Positions 1 through 8,549 of a stretch of 64,000 bases of DNA are shown piece by piece. Position 1 is the first letter of the stretch, and each line of letters begins with the position of its first letter. This DNA comes from Bacteroidota bacterium. GTDB lineage: Bacteria; Bacteroidota; Bacteroidia; Chitinophagales; Chitinophagaceae. The notes under the pieces were generated by a model, which worked only from the letters and a program-made list of their open reading frames with translations, had not been told where the DNA came from and did not search any database. Where the stretch lies: assembly GCA_005882315.1 (NCBI GenBank), contig VBAR01000004.1:62001-126000 (forward strand), read 5' to 3'. The position numbers were made by a program, and so were the translations under genes.

Positions 1-74
1 TTGTAAAAATTGGATTACTGCCAATGCAGGTAGAGATCAAGGATTTAGTTGTCGTAAAAGAAAAAGAGCAATAA
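1..74 (+). CDS. C-terminal end of an unidentified protein (partial)
   Basis: An open frame enters from the left edge (codons from base 3) and ends with TAA at 72-74. The visible tail is 23 residues, rich in Val, Lys and Glu, ending in KEKEQ. It is too short to assign a family. It converges with the CBS gene that ends at 132. Confidence 0.4.
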   Translation, partial: VKIGLLPMQVEIKDLVVVKEKEQ

Positions 75-131
75 ATAAAAACGAGGCCTTACGGGGCCCC
101 GCCTATATTTAATGAATCAGTAACTCGTTTA

Positions 132-560
132 TCAGCTTTGAATATAGCTTTGTAAATGTTCAATTGTTTCTTTTTGTGCCAGGATCGTTTCTTTCACCAC
201 ATCACTCATTGAAATAATTCCCACCATCCTGTTGCCATCAAATACCGGCATATAGCGGATATTTTTATCACTCATCAGTTCCATACAATGATCGATCGTA
301 TCAGAGGGAGACACAACAGGCAGATCAGTACTCATGATTTCACCGACAGTTGTTTCTGTTGAATTCTTTCCTTTCAGTACAACTTTTCTTGAGTAATCCC
401 TTTCTGAAAAGATGCCGAGATATTTATCGTTTTCTTTTATCACCAACGAACCGATGTTCTCACCGTTCATTATTTCAAGTGCTTTCAATACCGAGCATTC
501 AGGCGGCACTGAAATAGGTTCACGGTTTTTACGTGAGAGAATGTTGAAAACTTTATTCAT
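132..560 (-). CDS. CBS-domain pair protein
   Basis: The product is about 142 residues and consists almost only of two CBS domains: roughly residues 12-67 (PISVPPECSVLKALEIM, then SLVIKENDKYLGIFSERD) and 72-130 (MSTDLPVVSPSDTIDHCMELM, then GIISMSDVV). CBS pairs (Bateman modules) bind adenine nucleotides and act as energy or ligand sensors; no catalytic domain is attached here, so the target is unknown. I chose the internal Met at 558-560 (MNKVFNILSRK), because the upstream 16-residue extension is basic and unlike the family. It is monocistronic and convergent with the partial gene at the left edge. Confidence 0.85.
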   Translation of the reverse strand: MNKVFNILSRKNREPISVPPECSVLKALEIMNGENIGSLVIKENDKYLGIFSERDYSRKVVLKGKNSTETTVGEIMSTDLPVVSPSDTIDHCMELMSDKNIRYMPVFDGNRMVGIISMSDVVKETILAQKETIEHLQSYIQS

Positions 561-661
561 ATGTAAGCGTTTTTTTAAAGTTAGGAAAAAAGTCTGTTGA
601 AAAGACAATATACCTTATTTTTTCCGGGCTAAAGTTCAAACAGAATGGTTATGCAGCATAA

Positions 662-694
662 TTGACATCTCAACTGAATATTCTCTTACATTTG
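662..694 (+). promoter_or_regulatory. candidate fbp promoter
   Basis: TTG at 662-664 and TACATTTG at 687-694 fit the Bacteroidota sigma consensus (TTG ... TAnnTTTG). The 22-base spacing is slightly long. It lies 23 bases before the fbp ATG. Confidence 0.45.
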
Positions 695-716
695 TCTCAA
701 TCTAAATGCTTGCAAA

Positions 717-1724
717 ATGATAACCAACCGCACCGTCCTTACACTTGATGAATTTACTATCCAACAGTTAAGACAGTTTCCCCAAGCTACGGGTGAGCTG
801 AGCAGTTTGCTGCGGGATATTGGCTTAGCTGCTAAAAGAGTGAATGTTGAAGTGAATAAAGCAGGACTGGTAGATATATTGGGTGACGCTGGTTCAGTAA
901 ATGTGCAGGGTGAAGATGTAAAGAAACTGGACATATATGCTAACAACCAATTTATGGGTGTGTTGAAACATGGTATCAGTTGTGCCGGTATTGCCAGCGA
1001 GGAATTAGATGATTATATCGCATTTGATGATGATGTTAGCCGCAATTCAAAGTATATCTGTTTATTCGATCCATTAGATGGCAGTGGTAATATTGATGTG
1101 AACGTTTCTATCGGTACCATCTTTAGCATTTATCGTCGGATAACCCCAAAAGGTGAGTTAGTTAAGCTAGAAGATTTCCTGCAGCCAGGTACTCAACAGG
1201 TAGCAGGTGGTTATATTGTTTATGGTTCTTCGACGATGCTTGTATACGCAACCAAAAGAGGAGTGAATGGTTTTACGCTGGATCCTGCTATTGGTGAATT
1301 CTGTTTGAGTCACCCGGATATTAAATGTCCTGATGCGGGTAATATATATTCAGTGAATCATGGTCATTTTTTTCGATATGATGAAGGAGTGAGAGATTAT
1401 ATTCATAAATGCCAGCGGAAAACAAAACAAGACGGCGGTCCTTATACGCAACGTTATATTGGTAGTATGGTTTCTGATGTACATAGGAATTTAATTAAAG
1501 GAGGCATTTTTATGTATCCAGGTACTACTGATAAACCAAAAGGGAAATTGCGTTTGTTATATGAGTGCAACCCTTTTGCATTTATTCTTGAAATGGCAGG
1601 AGGTAAGGCTACTAATGGGAAACAAAGAATATTAGAGGTAATGCCAACTGAACTGCACCAGCGGTCGCCATTATTTATTGGTAGTAAATCAATGATGGAA
1701 GAACTGGAGGAGTGTTTGAAATAA
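717..1724 (+). CDS. fbp: class I fructose-1,6-bisphosphatase
   Basis: The 335-residue protein is collinear with class I FBPase, which hydrolyses fructose-1,6-bisphosphate to fructose-6-phosphate in gluconeogenesis. Seen directly: the metal-binding motif FDPLDGSGN near residues 117-125 (the family usually has DPLDGSSN), an upstream EE pair near 95-96 that supplies metal ligands, and the C-terminal FILEMAGGKATNG segment typical of the sugar-phosphate site. Length is normal. The ATG at 717 follows a plausible promoter at 662-694. An acetyltransferase gene starts 11 bases after the stop, so the two may be co-transcribed. Confidence 0.95.
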   Translation: MITNRTVLTLDEFTIQQLRQFPQATGELSSLLRDIGLAAKRVNVEVNKAGLVDILGDAGSVNVQGEDVKKLDIYANNQFMGVLKHGISCAGIASEELDDYIAFDDDVSRNSKYICLFDPLDGSGNIDVNVSIGTIFSIYRRITPKGELVKLEDFLQPGTQQVAGGYIVYGSSTMLVYATKRGVNGFTLDPAIGEFCLSHPDIKCPDAGNIYSVNHGHFFRYDEGVRDYIHKCQRKTKQDGGPYTQRYIGSMVSDVHRNLIKGGIFMYPGTTDKPKGKLRLLYECNPFAFILEMAGGKATNGKQRILEVMPTELHQRSPLFIGSKSMMEELEECLK

Positions 1725-1735
1725 AATTTTGATTC

Positions 1736-2194
1736 GTGGCGATAAAAATAATTAATTACGAAGAAAAATATCAGCCAGATTTTAAGAGATTAAATCTTGA
1801 GTGGCTGGATAAGTACAACCTCACAGAAAGCCATGACCTGGAAATAATGGACGATCCATCAGGAACTGTGATAGCCCGTGGTGGAATGATCTTCCTGGCG
1901 ATGGATGGGTACGATGTAGTAGGTACGGCCGGTTTGTGGAAATCAAGTGATGAAGAATATGAGCTGATAAAAATGGGTGTTGATCCGCATCACCGCGGAC
2001 TAGGCATCAGTAAACTGCTGCTGGAAAAATGTATCAGCGAGGCTGCAAAAGCAGGTGCAGAAAAAATCATTCTTTTCTCCAACAGCCAGTTGCAAACTGC
2101 AATCAGTTTGTACAAAAAATATGGATTTGAACATGTGCCCGTTACCGATGCTCCATTTTTAACTGCTGATATTAAAATGGAGTTATCTTTATAG
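1736..2194 (+). CDS. GNAT family N-acetyltransferase
   Basis: A 152-residue protein beginning with GTG (GTG GCG ATA AAA), 11 bases after fbp. The GNAT core is visible: a beta-strand segment VVGTAGLWK followed by MGVDPHHRGLGISKLLLEKCI (residues ~80-100), whose HHRGLG is the acetyl-CoA pyrophosphate loop (Q/RxxGxG/A), and a C-terminal LYKKYGFEHV motif. Such enzymes transfer acetyl from acetyl-CoA to amines; the substrate cannot be told. The ABC ATPase gene follows after 13 bases, so fbp, this gene and the ATPase look like one transcript. Confidence 0.85.
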   Translation: MAIKIINYEEKYQPDFKRLNLEWLDKYNLTESHDLEIMDDPSGTVIARGGMIFLAMDGYDVVGTAGLWKSSDEEYELIKMGVDPHHRGLGISKLLLEKCISEAAKAGAEKIILFSNSQLQTAISLYKKYGFEHVPVTDAPFLTADIKMELSL

Positions 2195-2207
2195 TTCAAT
2201 CTCAGCT

Positions 2208-2966
2208 ATGTCCCGAACAATTATTTCTGTAAATAACCTGGTAAAGAATTATGGATCATTCCAGGCTGTAAAAGGAATTTCTTTTCATGTAAATGAAGGA
2301 GAAATCTTTGGATTGCTCGGACCTAATGGCGCCGGTAAATCAACTACACTCGAGATCATTGAAACATTACGTAGCAAAACTAGCGGCGAAGTAATTGTGG
2401 ATGGTCTCAATCTTGATAAGCAACCGGGTGAAATAAAAAAAATTATCGGCGTGCAATTGCAATCAAGTGGCTATTATCCCGGGCTGAATCTTTTGCAGTT
2501 GATCGATCTGTTTAATGGCTTATATAATAAAAGTGTTGATTCAATGGAATTGCTTGAGATGGTAAACCTGAAAGACAAAGCAAAATCAAAACTCAAACAA
2601 TTAAGCGGTGGACAAAAACAGCGTTTCTCAATTGCCACTACATTGATCAACGATCCCAAAATTATTTTTCTTGATGAACCTACAACCGGCCTGGATCCGC
2701 AGGCAAGACGCAGTTTATGGGAACTGGTAAAAAATATCAGGGAGAAAGGAACAACGGTGATCATTACCACGCATTATATGGACGAGGCAGAATACCTCTG
2801 TGATCGTGTTGCTATTATTGATCAGGGAAAGATCATCGCAATGGATACACCGGATAAACTGATCGATGATTTAATAAACTCTGGTTTTGACCGGCCTAAA
2901 GAAATGAAGCTGGCTAACCTGGAAGATGTATTTATTAATAAGACAGGACATTCTTTGAGAGAATGA
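2208..2966 (+). CDS. ABC transporter ATP-binding protein
   Basis: A 252-residue single-domain ATPase of the CcmA/drug-export (ABC-2 partner) type. Walker A GPNGAGKST is at residues ~39-47, a signature LSGGQKQR at ~132-139, Walker B IIFLDEPTTGLDP at ~152-164, and the switch His in TTHYMDE. Such subunits energise a separate permease, usually encoded next door. No permease gene is present on either side (an acetyltransferase upstream, a DinB protein downstream), so the partner must lie elsewhere or have been lost. It follows the acetyltransferase gene by 13 bases. Confidence 0.9.
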   Translation: MSRTIISVNNLVKNYGSFQAVKGISFHVNEGEIFGLLGPNGAGKSTTLEIIETLRSKTSGEVIVDGLNLDKQPGEIKKIIGVQLQSSGYYPGLNLLQLIDLFNGLYNKSVDSMELLEMVNLKDKAKSKLKQLSGGQKQRFSIATTLINDPKIIFLDEPTTGLDPQARRSLWELVKNIREKGTTVIITTHYMDEAEYLCDRVAIIDQGKIIAMDTPDKLIDDLINSGFDRPKEMKLANLEDVFINKTGHSLRE

Positions 2967-2971
2967 TTTGA

Positions 2972-3003
2972 GGATTAGCTAATGTGCGGATTAGCGAATT
3001 GGC
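2972..3003 (+). repeat. short tandem-like repeat in spacer
   Basis: GGATTAGCTAATG and GGATTAGCGAATT are adjacent imperfect repeats in the 61-base spacer between the ABC ATPase and DinB genes. They belong to the type of short-word repeats seen at several other spacers in the window (for example 4907-4934 and 53641-53682). Confidence 0.5.
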
Positions 3004-3027
3004 ATTACATAATTTGAAACAATTTAT

Positions 3028-3573
3028 ATGAAAACAGTTATTGAAGCTGACCCAAAGTATCCTATCGGGCAGTATGAACCGAAACCATTTTCTATCGGCC
3101 AAAAAATAGAATGGATGGCGGATATAAAATTCCTTCCGTTGCAGTTGGAAAATGCAGTGTTGAATCTGGATGAACATCAACTGCTCACTCCTTATCGGGA
3201 AGACGGGTGGACGGTGCAACAATTGGTGCATCATGTGGCCGATAGTCATATCAATGCTTATTGCCGTTTCAAACTGGGACTTACTGAAGATAACCCGACT
3301 ATCAAACCTTATGATGAGAAGCGTTGGGCTGAACTAAACGATACGCATAAAACACCCATCAATATTTCTCTTACACTGCTTCATGCCCTTCACCAACGTT
3401 GGGATGAAGTGCTGAAGCAGATCAGCGATGATGAATGGAACAATCATAATGTTTATCATCCTGAAAGTAAAAGGACAATGCGGCTCTGGTTTTTATTGGG
3501 TATGTATGCATGGCATGGAAAACATCATGTGGCACATATCACTTCTCTGCGTGAAAGAATGGGCTGGAAATAA
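3028..3573 (+). CDS. DinB/YfiT-type putative metal-dependent hydrolase or S-transferase
   Basis: A 181-residue protein of the DinB-like four-helix superfamily, closest in appearance to YfiT/BstA. It begins with the family-typical acidic/proline segment DPKYPIGQYEPKP. Metal-ligand histidines are visible as HHVADSH (residues ~68-74) and WHGKHHVAHI near 162-171. BstA-type members transfer low-molecular-weight thiols to electrophiles, but many relatives are uncharacterised, so the substrate is unknown. It stands 61 bases after the ABC ATPase gene and converges with sucC. Confidence 0.8.
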   Translation: MKTVIEADPKYPIGQYEPKPFSIGQKIEWMADIKFLPLQLENAVLNLDEHQLLTPYREDGWTVQQLVHHVADSHINAYCRFKLGLTEDNPTIKPYDEKRWAELNDTHKTPINISLTLLHALHQRWDEVLKQISDDEWNNHNVYHPESKRTMRLWFLLGMYAWHGKHHVAHITSLRERMGWK

Positions 3574-3605
3574 TTATTAATTAAGCAGTAGTAATATGTT
3601 GTAAA

Positions 3606-3635
3606 AATAAAAATGCTTCCCGTTACAGGAAGCAT
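3606..3635 (-). terminator. terminator of sucC
   Basis: ATGCTTCC (3613-3620) pairs with GGAAGCAT (3628-3635) around a 7-base loop. On the minus strand the stem is followed by a run of T (A-rich on the plus strand at 3602-3613), as expected for rho-independent termination just beyond the sucC stop at 3663. Confidence 0.75.
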
Positions 3636-3662
3636 TAAATCTTTTATCTGTTAGTTATTATC

Positions 3663-4874
3663 TTATGCTACAGCTTTCTTCACCAACGCTGCCGCCTCAC
3701 TCAACTGAATAGCCGATTGCACTTTCAATCCGCTTTCATCAATTAGTTTTTTTGCTTCTTCAGCATTGGTGCCTTGCAAACGGACAATGATCGGAACCCT
3801 GATGTTGCCGATATTATTATATGCGTCTATTACACCCTGTGCTACACGGTCGCAACGAACGATACCGCCAAAAATGTTAATGAGAATTGCTTTTACGGCC
3901 GGGTCTTTCAAAATGATCTTGAATCCTGCTTCAACAGTTTGTGCATTGGCGGTACCACCCACATCAAGAAAGTTGGCTGGTTCACCACCGCTGAGTTTGA
4001 TCATATCCATCGTGGCCATTGCGAGACCGGCTCCATTTACCATACAACCAACATTGCCATCAAGCTTTACATAGTTCAGGTTGTACTGTCCAGCTTCTAC
4101 TTCAGTCGGGTCTTCTTCACTTACATCACGTAGCGATGCAACATCCGAGTGGCGCATCAGCGCATTATCATCAAGACCCATTTTACAATCAACTGCAATG
4201 ATCTTATCATCGGATGCTTTGAAGAGAGGATTTATCTCAAGCATTGAACAATCCAAACCCACATACGCATTGTATAAATTCGCAACAAACTTTACGCAGT
4301 TCTTAAATGCTTCGCCACTTAGTCCGAGATTGAAAGCGATCTTCCTGGCCTGGAAGGGGAGAAGGCCACCTGAAGGATTTACCCATTCTTTAAAAATTTT
4401 ATCAGGTGTATTATGTGCAACCTCTTCAATATTCATTCCGCCTTCTGTGCTATACATTATTACATTCTGTCCTTTGCTCCTGTCAAGCAGTATTGATAAA
4501 TAAAATTCTTTACGTGGCGAAGGACCATCATAATACATATCCTGTGCCACCAAAACTTTACTTACCACTTTACCGGCCGGCCCTGTTTGTAAAGTGACCA
4601 GTGTGCCACCCAGGATCTTGCGGGCAAATTCAACTATATCATCAACGGATTTACCCACTTTCACTCCGTTGATACCGGTTTCTTTTATCGTTCCTTTTCC
4701 ACGACCACCTGCATGTATCTGTGCTTTTACCACAGCAAAACTGCTGCCGCTTGTATGCTTGATATGACGGTAAGCTTCTTCTGCTTCATGTACGGTGCTG
4801 CAGGCAATACCTTCCTGAACGGGCACATTGTATTTTTTCAGTAATTCCTTAGCCTGGTATTCGTGGAGATTCAT
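3663..4874 (-). CDS. sucC: succinyl-CoA synthetase beta subunit (ADP-forming type)
   Basis: A 403-residue protein covering the whole SucC family. It forms the TCA-cycle enzyme that interconverts succinyl-CoA and succinate with nucleotide synthesis. Visible features are the N-terminal MNLHEYQAKELLKKYNVP, the ATP-grasp glycine loop AQIHAGGRGKG, the metal/phosphate segment LEINPL, and the C-terminal CoA-ligase part with NFLDVGGTA and INIFGGIVRCD. The sucD gene is not adjacent. A TATCTTCG box (minus strand, 4892-4899) about 18 bases upstream of the ATG is a candidate -7 element. A terminator hairpin follows the stop. Confidence 0.96.
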   Translation of the reverse strand: MNLHEYQAKELLKKYNVPVQEGIACSTVHEAEEAYRHIKHTSGSSFAVVKAQIHAGGRGKGTIKETGINGVKVGKSVDDIVEFARKILGGTLVTLQTGPAGKVVSKVLVAQDMYYDGPSPRKEFYLSILLDRSKGQNVIMYSTEGGMNIEEVAHNTPDKIFKEWVNPSGGLLPFQARKIAFNLGLSGEAFKNCVKFVANLYNAYVGLDCSMLEINPLFKASDDKIIAVDCKMGLDDNALMRHSDVASLRDVSEEDPTEVEAGQYNLNYVKLDGNVGCMVNGAGLAMATMDMIKLSGGEPANFLDVGGTANAQTVEAGFKIILKDPAVKAILINIFGGIVRCDRVAQGVIDAYNNIGNIRVPIIVRLQGTNAEEAKKLIDESGLKVQSAIQLSEAAALVKKAVA

Positions 4875-4906
4875 ATCTTAAAAGTTTCCGGCGAAGATAG
4901 AGAGAA

Positions 4907-4934
4907 GTGAATAGCGAATGGTGAATAGCGAATA
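4907..4934. repeat. 7-bp tandem repeats upstream of sucC
   Basis: Four consecutive 7-mers alternating GTGAATA/GTGAATG-like and GCGAATG/GCGAATA units occupy the divergent spacer between sucC and the lipoprotein gene. The unit resembles the GTGAATN heptamers at 53641-53682. Confidence 0.7.
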
Positions 4935-4984
4935 GTTTTTTTGTATTGCATTCTGGTTCCATCATTATTTGCTATTTTTCATTT

Positions 4985-5791
4985 ATGAAATTGGTATTAC
5001 TGATTCTTATCGTTTTCTTGTTTTCCTGCCAGGGTATAAAGAAAATACAGTTGCCGGAAAGGCGATCTTCACTTACAGGCACTGAATTTTATCAGCAGGC
5101 TGCCGGCATGAAATGGAAAAGCAGGGATTCATTTGTGCTTAAAGAAATACTGGCTGGCAATCTTCCTTCTTTTCTCGAAAAATTTGTTCCTGTTCATGTT
5201 TCGGTTATTGATTCGGCAACTGGTAAAAATGTTAAAGCAACCTACTATGTCGCTCCTGATTACTTATCCGTTGGTACAAATGATGATTGGGCAAGAATTA
5301 ATATAACACCGATGGCAGCTCAACAGATCGCTGATAGTTTTAATTGTTTTTTACCTACAAGAAAAATGGTGGACGACATTTATAAAGCAGCTAAACTAAA
5401 ACTGGAACCAGTACCGATGTATGCTTTTCGTGATAGTACGCCTACCATGTGGCATCATCATCTTATTATCGAAGGACAGCGAAAAGGACGAAAAGGATTG
5501 ATTGCCGGTATACAAAAAGATGTAGTGATCAGCGGAAAGATCTCAAGAGATGGCCGACCCGATAGGGTTGCTATTTATGGCTGGCATAAACTGGATGGTA
5601 AACCGATCCAACCATTATACACGGGTCATATCAACTGGTGGGTTGATTATAGCCAAGGGATACGCTTAATATACAGGAAAATTAAAGTTGGAAATAATTG
5701 GATTGATTATACCGATCTGTTAAAAGATAAAACACTGCAGCGTTTGTTATGTGATGAAGAATTTTGTGATTTTTTCAGGTATAATTATTAA
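4985..5791 (+). CDS. conserved hypothetical lipoprotein
   Basis: The start Met at 4985 gives a 268-residue protein with an N-terminal lipoprotein signal: MKLVLLILIVFLFSC with a lipobox Cys at residue ~15. The upstream Met at 4946 would bury the signal sequence and was rejected. The mature part has a conserved look (APDYLSVGTNDDWARINITPMAAQQIAD, MWHHHLIIEGQRKGRKGLIAGIQKDV, YGWHKLDGKPIQPLYTGHINWWVDYSQGIRLI). The GHxxWWVDYSxGIRL segment recurs in Bacteroidota proteins of unknown function. No enzymatic role can be assigned; it is expected at the cell envelope. Confidence 0.7.
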   Translation: MKLVLLILIVFLFSCQGIKKIQLPERRSSLTGTEFYQQAAGMKWKSRDSFVLKEILAGNLPSFLEKFVPVHVSVIDSATGKNVKATYYVAPDYLSVGTNDDWARINITPMAAQQIADSFNCFLPTRKMVDDIYKAAKLKLEPVPMYAFRDSTPTMWHHHLIIEGQRKGRKGLIAGIQKDVVISGKISRDGRPDRVAIYGWHKLDGKPIQPLYTGHINWWVDYSQGIRLIYRKIKVGNNWIDYTDLLKDKTLQRLLCDEEFCDFFRYNY

Positions 5792-5845
5792 CATAGCCTT
5801 CTTTTCTTTACCAGCATTTCATTTTAATACCTTATCCAGTTAAGT

Positions 5846-5853
5846 TACTTTTG
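5846..5853 (+). promoter_or_regulatory. -7 box of the porin gene
   Basis: TACTTTTG matches TAnnTTTG. It lies 20 bases before the CTG at 5873 and supports translation starting upstream of the first ATG (5984). Confidence 0.5.
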
Positions 5854-5872
5854 CCAGCATTAATTATTTACC

Positions 5873-7921
5873 CTGTTAAATAAACTCACATACACTGCTT
5901 TCATTATCTTATTCCTGCAAACGGGTATTGCTGCGCAAAGAGGTTTTCCTACCAGCGGTGGTGGCGGTTTTAATCCCCAACGGATGGGTGGCTCAGGGTT
6001 AGGGGCCTTATCATCAATGGGTAGTGGAGGCGGACAGGATAGCCTCAAGCGTAGAAATAAGTTTGAAGATTCCGTAACTGTTTATTTCAAATATCTTGAT
6101 TCCACATCTTACGGTAAACTGGATTCATCGATAAAAGATTTTCGTTTGCGTTATCCTGTTCCGGCCACTAATATTTACCTGGGTAATGTTGGCAATGCTT
6201 CACGGTCAATATTATTTTCACCCAAACTATTTGCCGGCTGGGATGCAGGCTTTCACTCATTTGATATTTACCGGTGGCAAAAAGAGACGACCCGCTTCAT
6301 GCATACTACAAGGCCTTATTCTGAGATCAATTTCCTGCTGGGTTCAAGAGCTGAACAGGTAATTGAATTACTGCATACACAAAATATAAAGCCCAACTGG
6401 AATTTTTCATTTAACTACAGGCTCATTAATTCTCCTGGGTGGTTTAAAAATCAAAAAACAAACCATAATAATTACATTTTGAACTCATGGTACCAATCGC
6501 CGAATAAACGTTATAATAATTATTTCATGCTGGTATCAAACAAGCTGCAATCGGCAGAAAACGGAGGCATAAAGAGTGACCAGGATTACATGAATGATGT
6601 TGTATATAAGGACAGGTTCAATATTCCTACCAATATTGGCGGCGATCCTGAGTTTGGCCGTGATTTTTTCAGCACAAGAATTGAGACGGGTACAAAATAT
6701 ACAGAAACGGTTTACGTAATGCGACAACAATATGATCTAGGCAAAAAGGATTCCCTGATCTCAGACTCTACTATCTATTACTTGTATTATCCGCGGTTGC
6801 GTTTTGAACATACACTCAGTATCGAAAAAAATAAATACCTGTTCCAGGATTATGTTGGCGACTCAACTTATTACAAGGATGTTTATGATACTACTCTTCA
6901 GAACCCCATTGATACTTTTGAACTCCGGGAAAACTGGACTGTGATCAACAATGATTTCTCTTTCTACCAGTTTCCGGATATAAAAAATCAGCAGCAGTTT
7001 ATCAAGCTGGGTCTTTTGGTGCAGAACATTAAAGGCAGGTTGTCAAAGTCAACTCAGAGCTATTATAACCTGATGGCGCATGGTGAATATCGCAACAAGA
7101 CCCGCAACCAGAAATGGGAAATGTTTTTAGAGGGTAAACTTTATCTCAGTGGTAATAATTTCAGTGATTATGAAGCTACCGCTGCCCTTCGTCGTTTTCT
7201 AAGTCGAAAAATTGGTTACCTGCAACTGGGATTTCAGAATGTAAACCGGTCGCCTTCGTTTATCTACAATAGCCGAAGCAGTTTTTACCTGATGAAAAGT
7301 GAAAAGGCTTTTAGCAATGAAAACACAACACATCTTTTTGCTACTTTAACTCAACCGGTAAGAAAGTTGAATATGTCAGCGCATTATTATTTACTTACGA
7401 ATTACAACTATATCCAGAACTATTATGAGTTATCGCAGGAATCGTCTTTGTTCAATGTGTTCCAGGTAAGTTTTGAAAAATCGTTTAAACTGGGGAAGAA
7501 ATTTGCCTGGCATTCTGAAGTTTATTTTCAACAGGTAATTGGTAATGCTCACGTAAACCTACCCCTGATTTTTACAAGAAACCGGTTTGCGTATGAAGGC
7601 CCCCCTAAATTTAAAAACCTTCATATTTCTACAGGATTGGAAGTTACTTACCATACCCCTTATAAAGGAGACGGATATTCACCAGCCCTTGGCCAGTTTT
7701 ATTACCAGGACAGCATTACTATAAAAAACCAGTTACCCTATATATCAGCTTATTTACACTTCCGTATCAGGCCGATGAAGTTTTTTATCCGGGCTGAAAA
7801 CCTGAATACGATCCAGGAAATGGGTAATATCAATTTTACCAATAATATTATTGAAACACCGGGCTATCCAATGCCGGGATTACAGATCAGGCTGGGTGTT
7901 TATTGGAGTTTTGTTAACTGA
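5873..7921 (+). CDS. putative porin, outer-membrane beta-barrel
   Basis: The frame is open from 5864 to 7921. The first in-frame ATG is at 5984, but the upstream residues LNKLTYTAFIILFLQTGIAAQ form a clear signal peptide ending AAQ. The only plausible start for it is CTG at 5873, 20 bases after a TACTTTTG promoter box. From there the protein has about 682 residues: signal peptide, a short Gly-rich segment, then a long region of alternating aromatic/polar strands ending in VYWSFVN, the C-terminal aromatic pattern of an outer-membrane barrel. It resembles the Bacteroidota 'putative porin' family. Transport specificity is unknown. Confidence 0.75.
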   Translation: MLNKLTYTAFIILFLQTGIAAQRGFPTSGGGGFNPQRMGGSGLGALSSMGSGGGQDSLKRRNKFEDSVTVYFKYLDSTSYGKLDSSIKDFRLRYPVPATNIYLGNVGNASRSILFSPKLFAGWDAGFHSFDIYRWQKETTRFMHTTRPYSEINFLLGSRAEQVIELLHTQNIKPNWNFSFNYRLINSPGWFKNQKTNHNNYILNSWYQSPNKRYNNYFMLVSNKLQSAENGGIKSDQDYMNDVVYKDRFNIPTNIGGDPEFGRDFFSTRIETGTKYTETVYVMRQQYDLGKKDSLISDSTIYYLYYPRLRFEHTLSIEKNKYLFQDYVGDSTYYKDVYDTTLQNPIDTFELRENWTVINNDFSFYQFPDIKNQQQFIKLGLLVQNIKGRLSKSTQSYYNLMAHGEYRNKTRNQKWEMFLEGKLYLSGNNFSDYEATAALRRFLSRKIGYLQLGFQNVNRSPSFIYNSRSSFYLMKSEKAFSNENTTHLFATLTQPVRKLNMSAHYYLLTNYNYIQNYYELSQESSLFNVFQVSFEKSFKLGKKFAWHSEVYFQQVIGNAHVNLPLIFTRNRFAYEGPPKFKNLHISTGLEVTYHTPYKGDGYSPALGQFYYQDSITIKNQLPYISAYLHFRIRPMKFFIRAENLNTIQEMGNINFTNNIIETPGYPMPGLQIRLGVYWSFVN

Positions 7922-7953
7922 TCCTGAATTTTCCCCAGTTGGTAAAATCTCAG

Positions 7954-7983
7954 TTGTTTGGCCAGAAAATGATTCTATCTTTG
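7954..7983 (+). promoter_or_regulatory. promoter of the first heavy-metal locus gene
   Basis: TTG (7954-7956), 19 bases, then TATCTTTG (7976-7983): a consensus Bacteroidota promoter. The ATG of the next gene is only 7 bases after the box, implying a very short or absent 5' leader. Confidence 0.65.
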
Positions 7984-7990
7984 TGGGGTC

Positions 7991-8383
7991 ATGCTGAAAA
8001 AGCTGTTAGGAGCCATATCGACAATTATTTACTTCACTGTTGTAACAGGTGTGGTCGTGAATATTCACTACTGCATGAACCGGATCGATTCAGCACAATT
8101 ATATTCTACATCATCCGATATATGTGGCAAATGCGGAATGCATACTGATGACAGCAATGGCTGTTGTCATGATGAAGTAAAAGTGGTAAAGCTGAATGAT
8201 GACCACAATATCAGCCAATTCAATTTTGAATTAAGATCTCCCGAAGCAGTTCCGGTTAATTATCATAACCTGATCACTGATTTTAATATTCAGCTGGTTG
8301 AGCAAAATGATTACCAGAATCATTCACCTCCTTTATTATCGCAGCAGGATACCTACCTGCAGAATTGCGTTTTCAGAATTTGA
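7991..8383 (+). CDS. HYC_CC_PP-type small exported protein
   Basis: A 130-residue protein with an N-terminal hydrophobic segment (residues ~3-24), then HYC at 26-28, CGKCGM at 45-50, a CC pair at 58-59, PP near 113-114 and a C-terminal NCVFRI. The HYC, CC and PP marks recur in Bacteroidota proteins next to heavy-metal genes. A paralogue at 11170-11568 keeps every one of these marks at nearly the same spacing. The conserved Cys and His suggest thiol metal binding at the envelope; the biochemical role is not established. It heads the metal locus under a consensus promoter. Confidence 0.7.
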   Translation: MLKKLLGAISTIIYFTVVTGVVVNIHYCMNRIDSAQLYSTSSDICGKCGMHTDDSNGCCHDEVKVVKLNDDHNISQFNFELRSPEAVPVNYHNLITDFNIQLVEQNDYQNHSPPLLSQQDTYLQNCVFRI

Positions 8384-8404
8384 GAATATTATAAGCCGTG
8401 CAGC

Positions 8405-8434
8405 AGTGCTACTATATAACTTTTGTTGCGTCGC
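8405..8434 (+). repeat. dispersed ~30-bp repeat, copy 1
   Basis: These 30 bases match 19983-20012 at 24 of 30 positions without gaps, sharing the core TGTTGCG-x-CGC. Both copies are intergenic. A small hairpin (ATCGCT/AGCGAT, 8451-8466) follows this copy. Confidence 0.55.
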
Positions 8435-8475
8435 ACTCTTGTACGTTCATATCGCTATTCAGCGATGTTTTGAAT

Positions 8476-8508
8476 AAGTCTCTGTGCTTTTAGACACAAT
8501 GACTTTTT
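8476..8508 (+). terminator. possible terminator after the HYC_CC_PP gene
   Basis: AAGTC (8476-8480) pairs with GACTT (8501-8505), with an inner TGTG/CACA (8483-8486, 8495-8498), followed by TTTTT. The stem has small internal loops, so strength is uncertain. Confidence 0.45.
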
Positions 8509-8549
8509 AGAATCAATTTTAAATTAATTAATCTCAAATTAGAATTATC

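Noticed and set aside
82-112. Terminator between the left-edge gene and the CBS gene
   Set aside because: GGGGCCCC and GAGGCC words are present, but no stem with a clear T-run could be drawn.
2208-2966. Complete ABC exporter
   Set aside because: No permease gene lies beside the ATPase; the next gene is a DinB-like protein.
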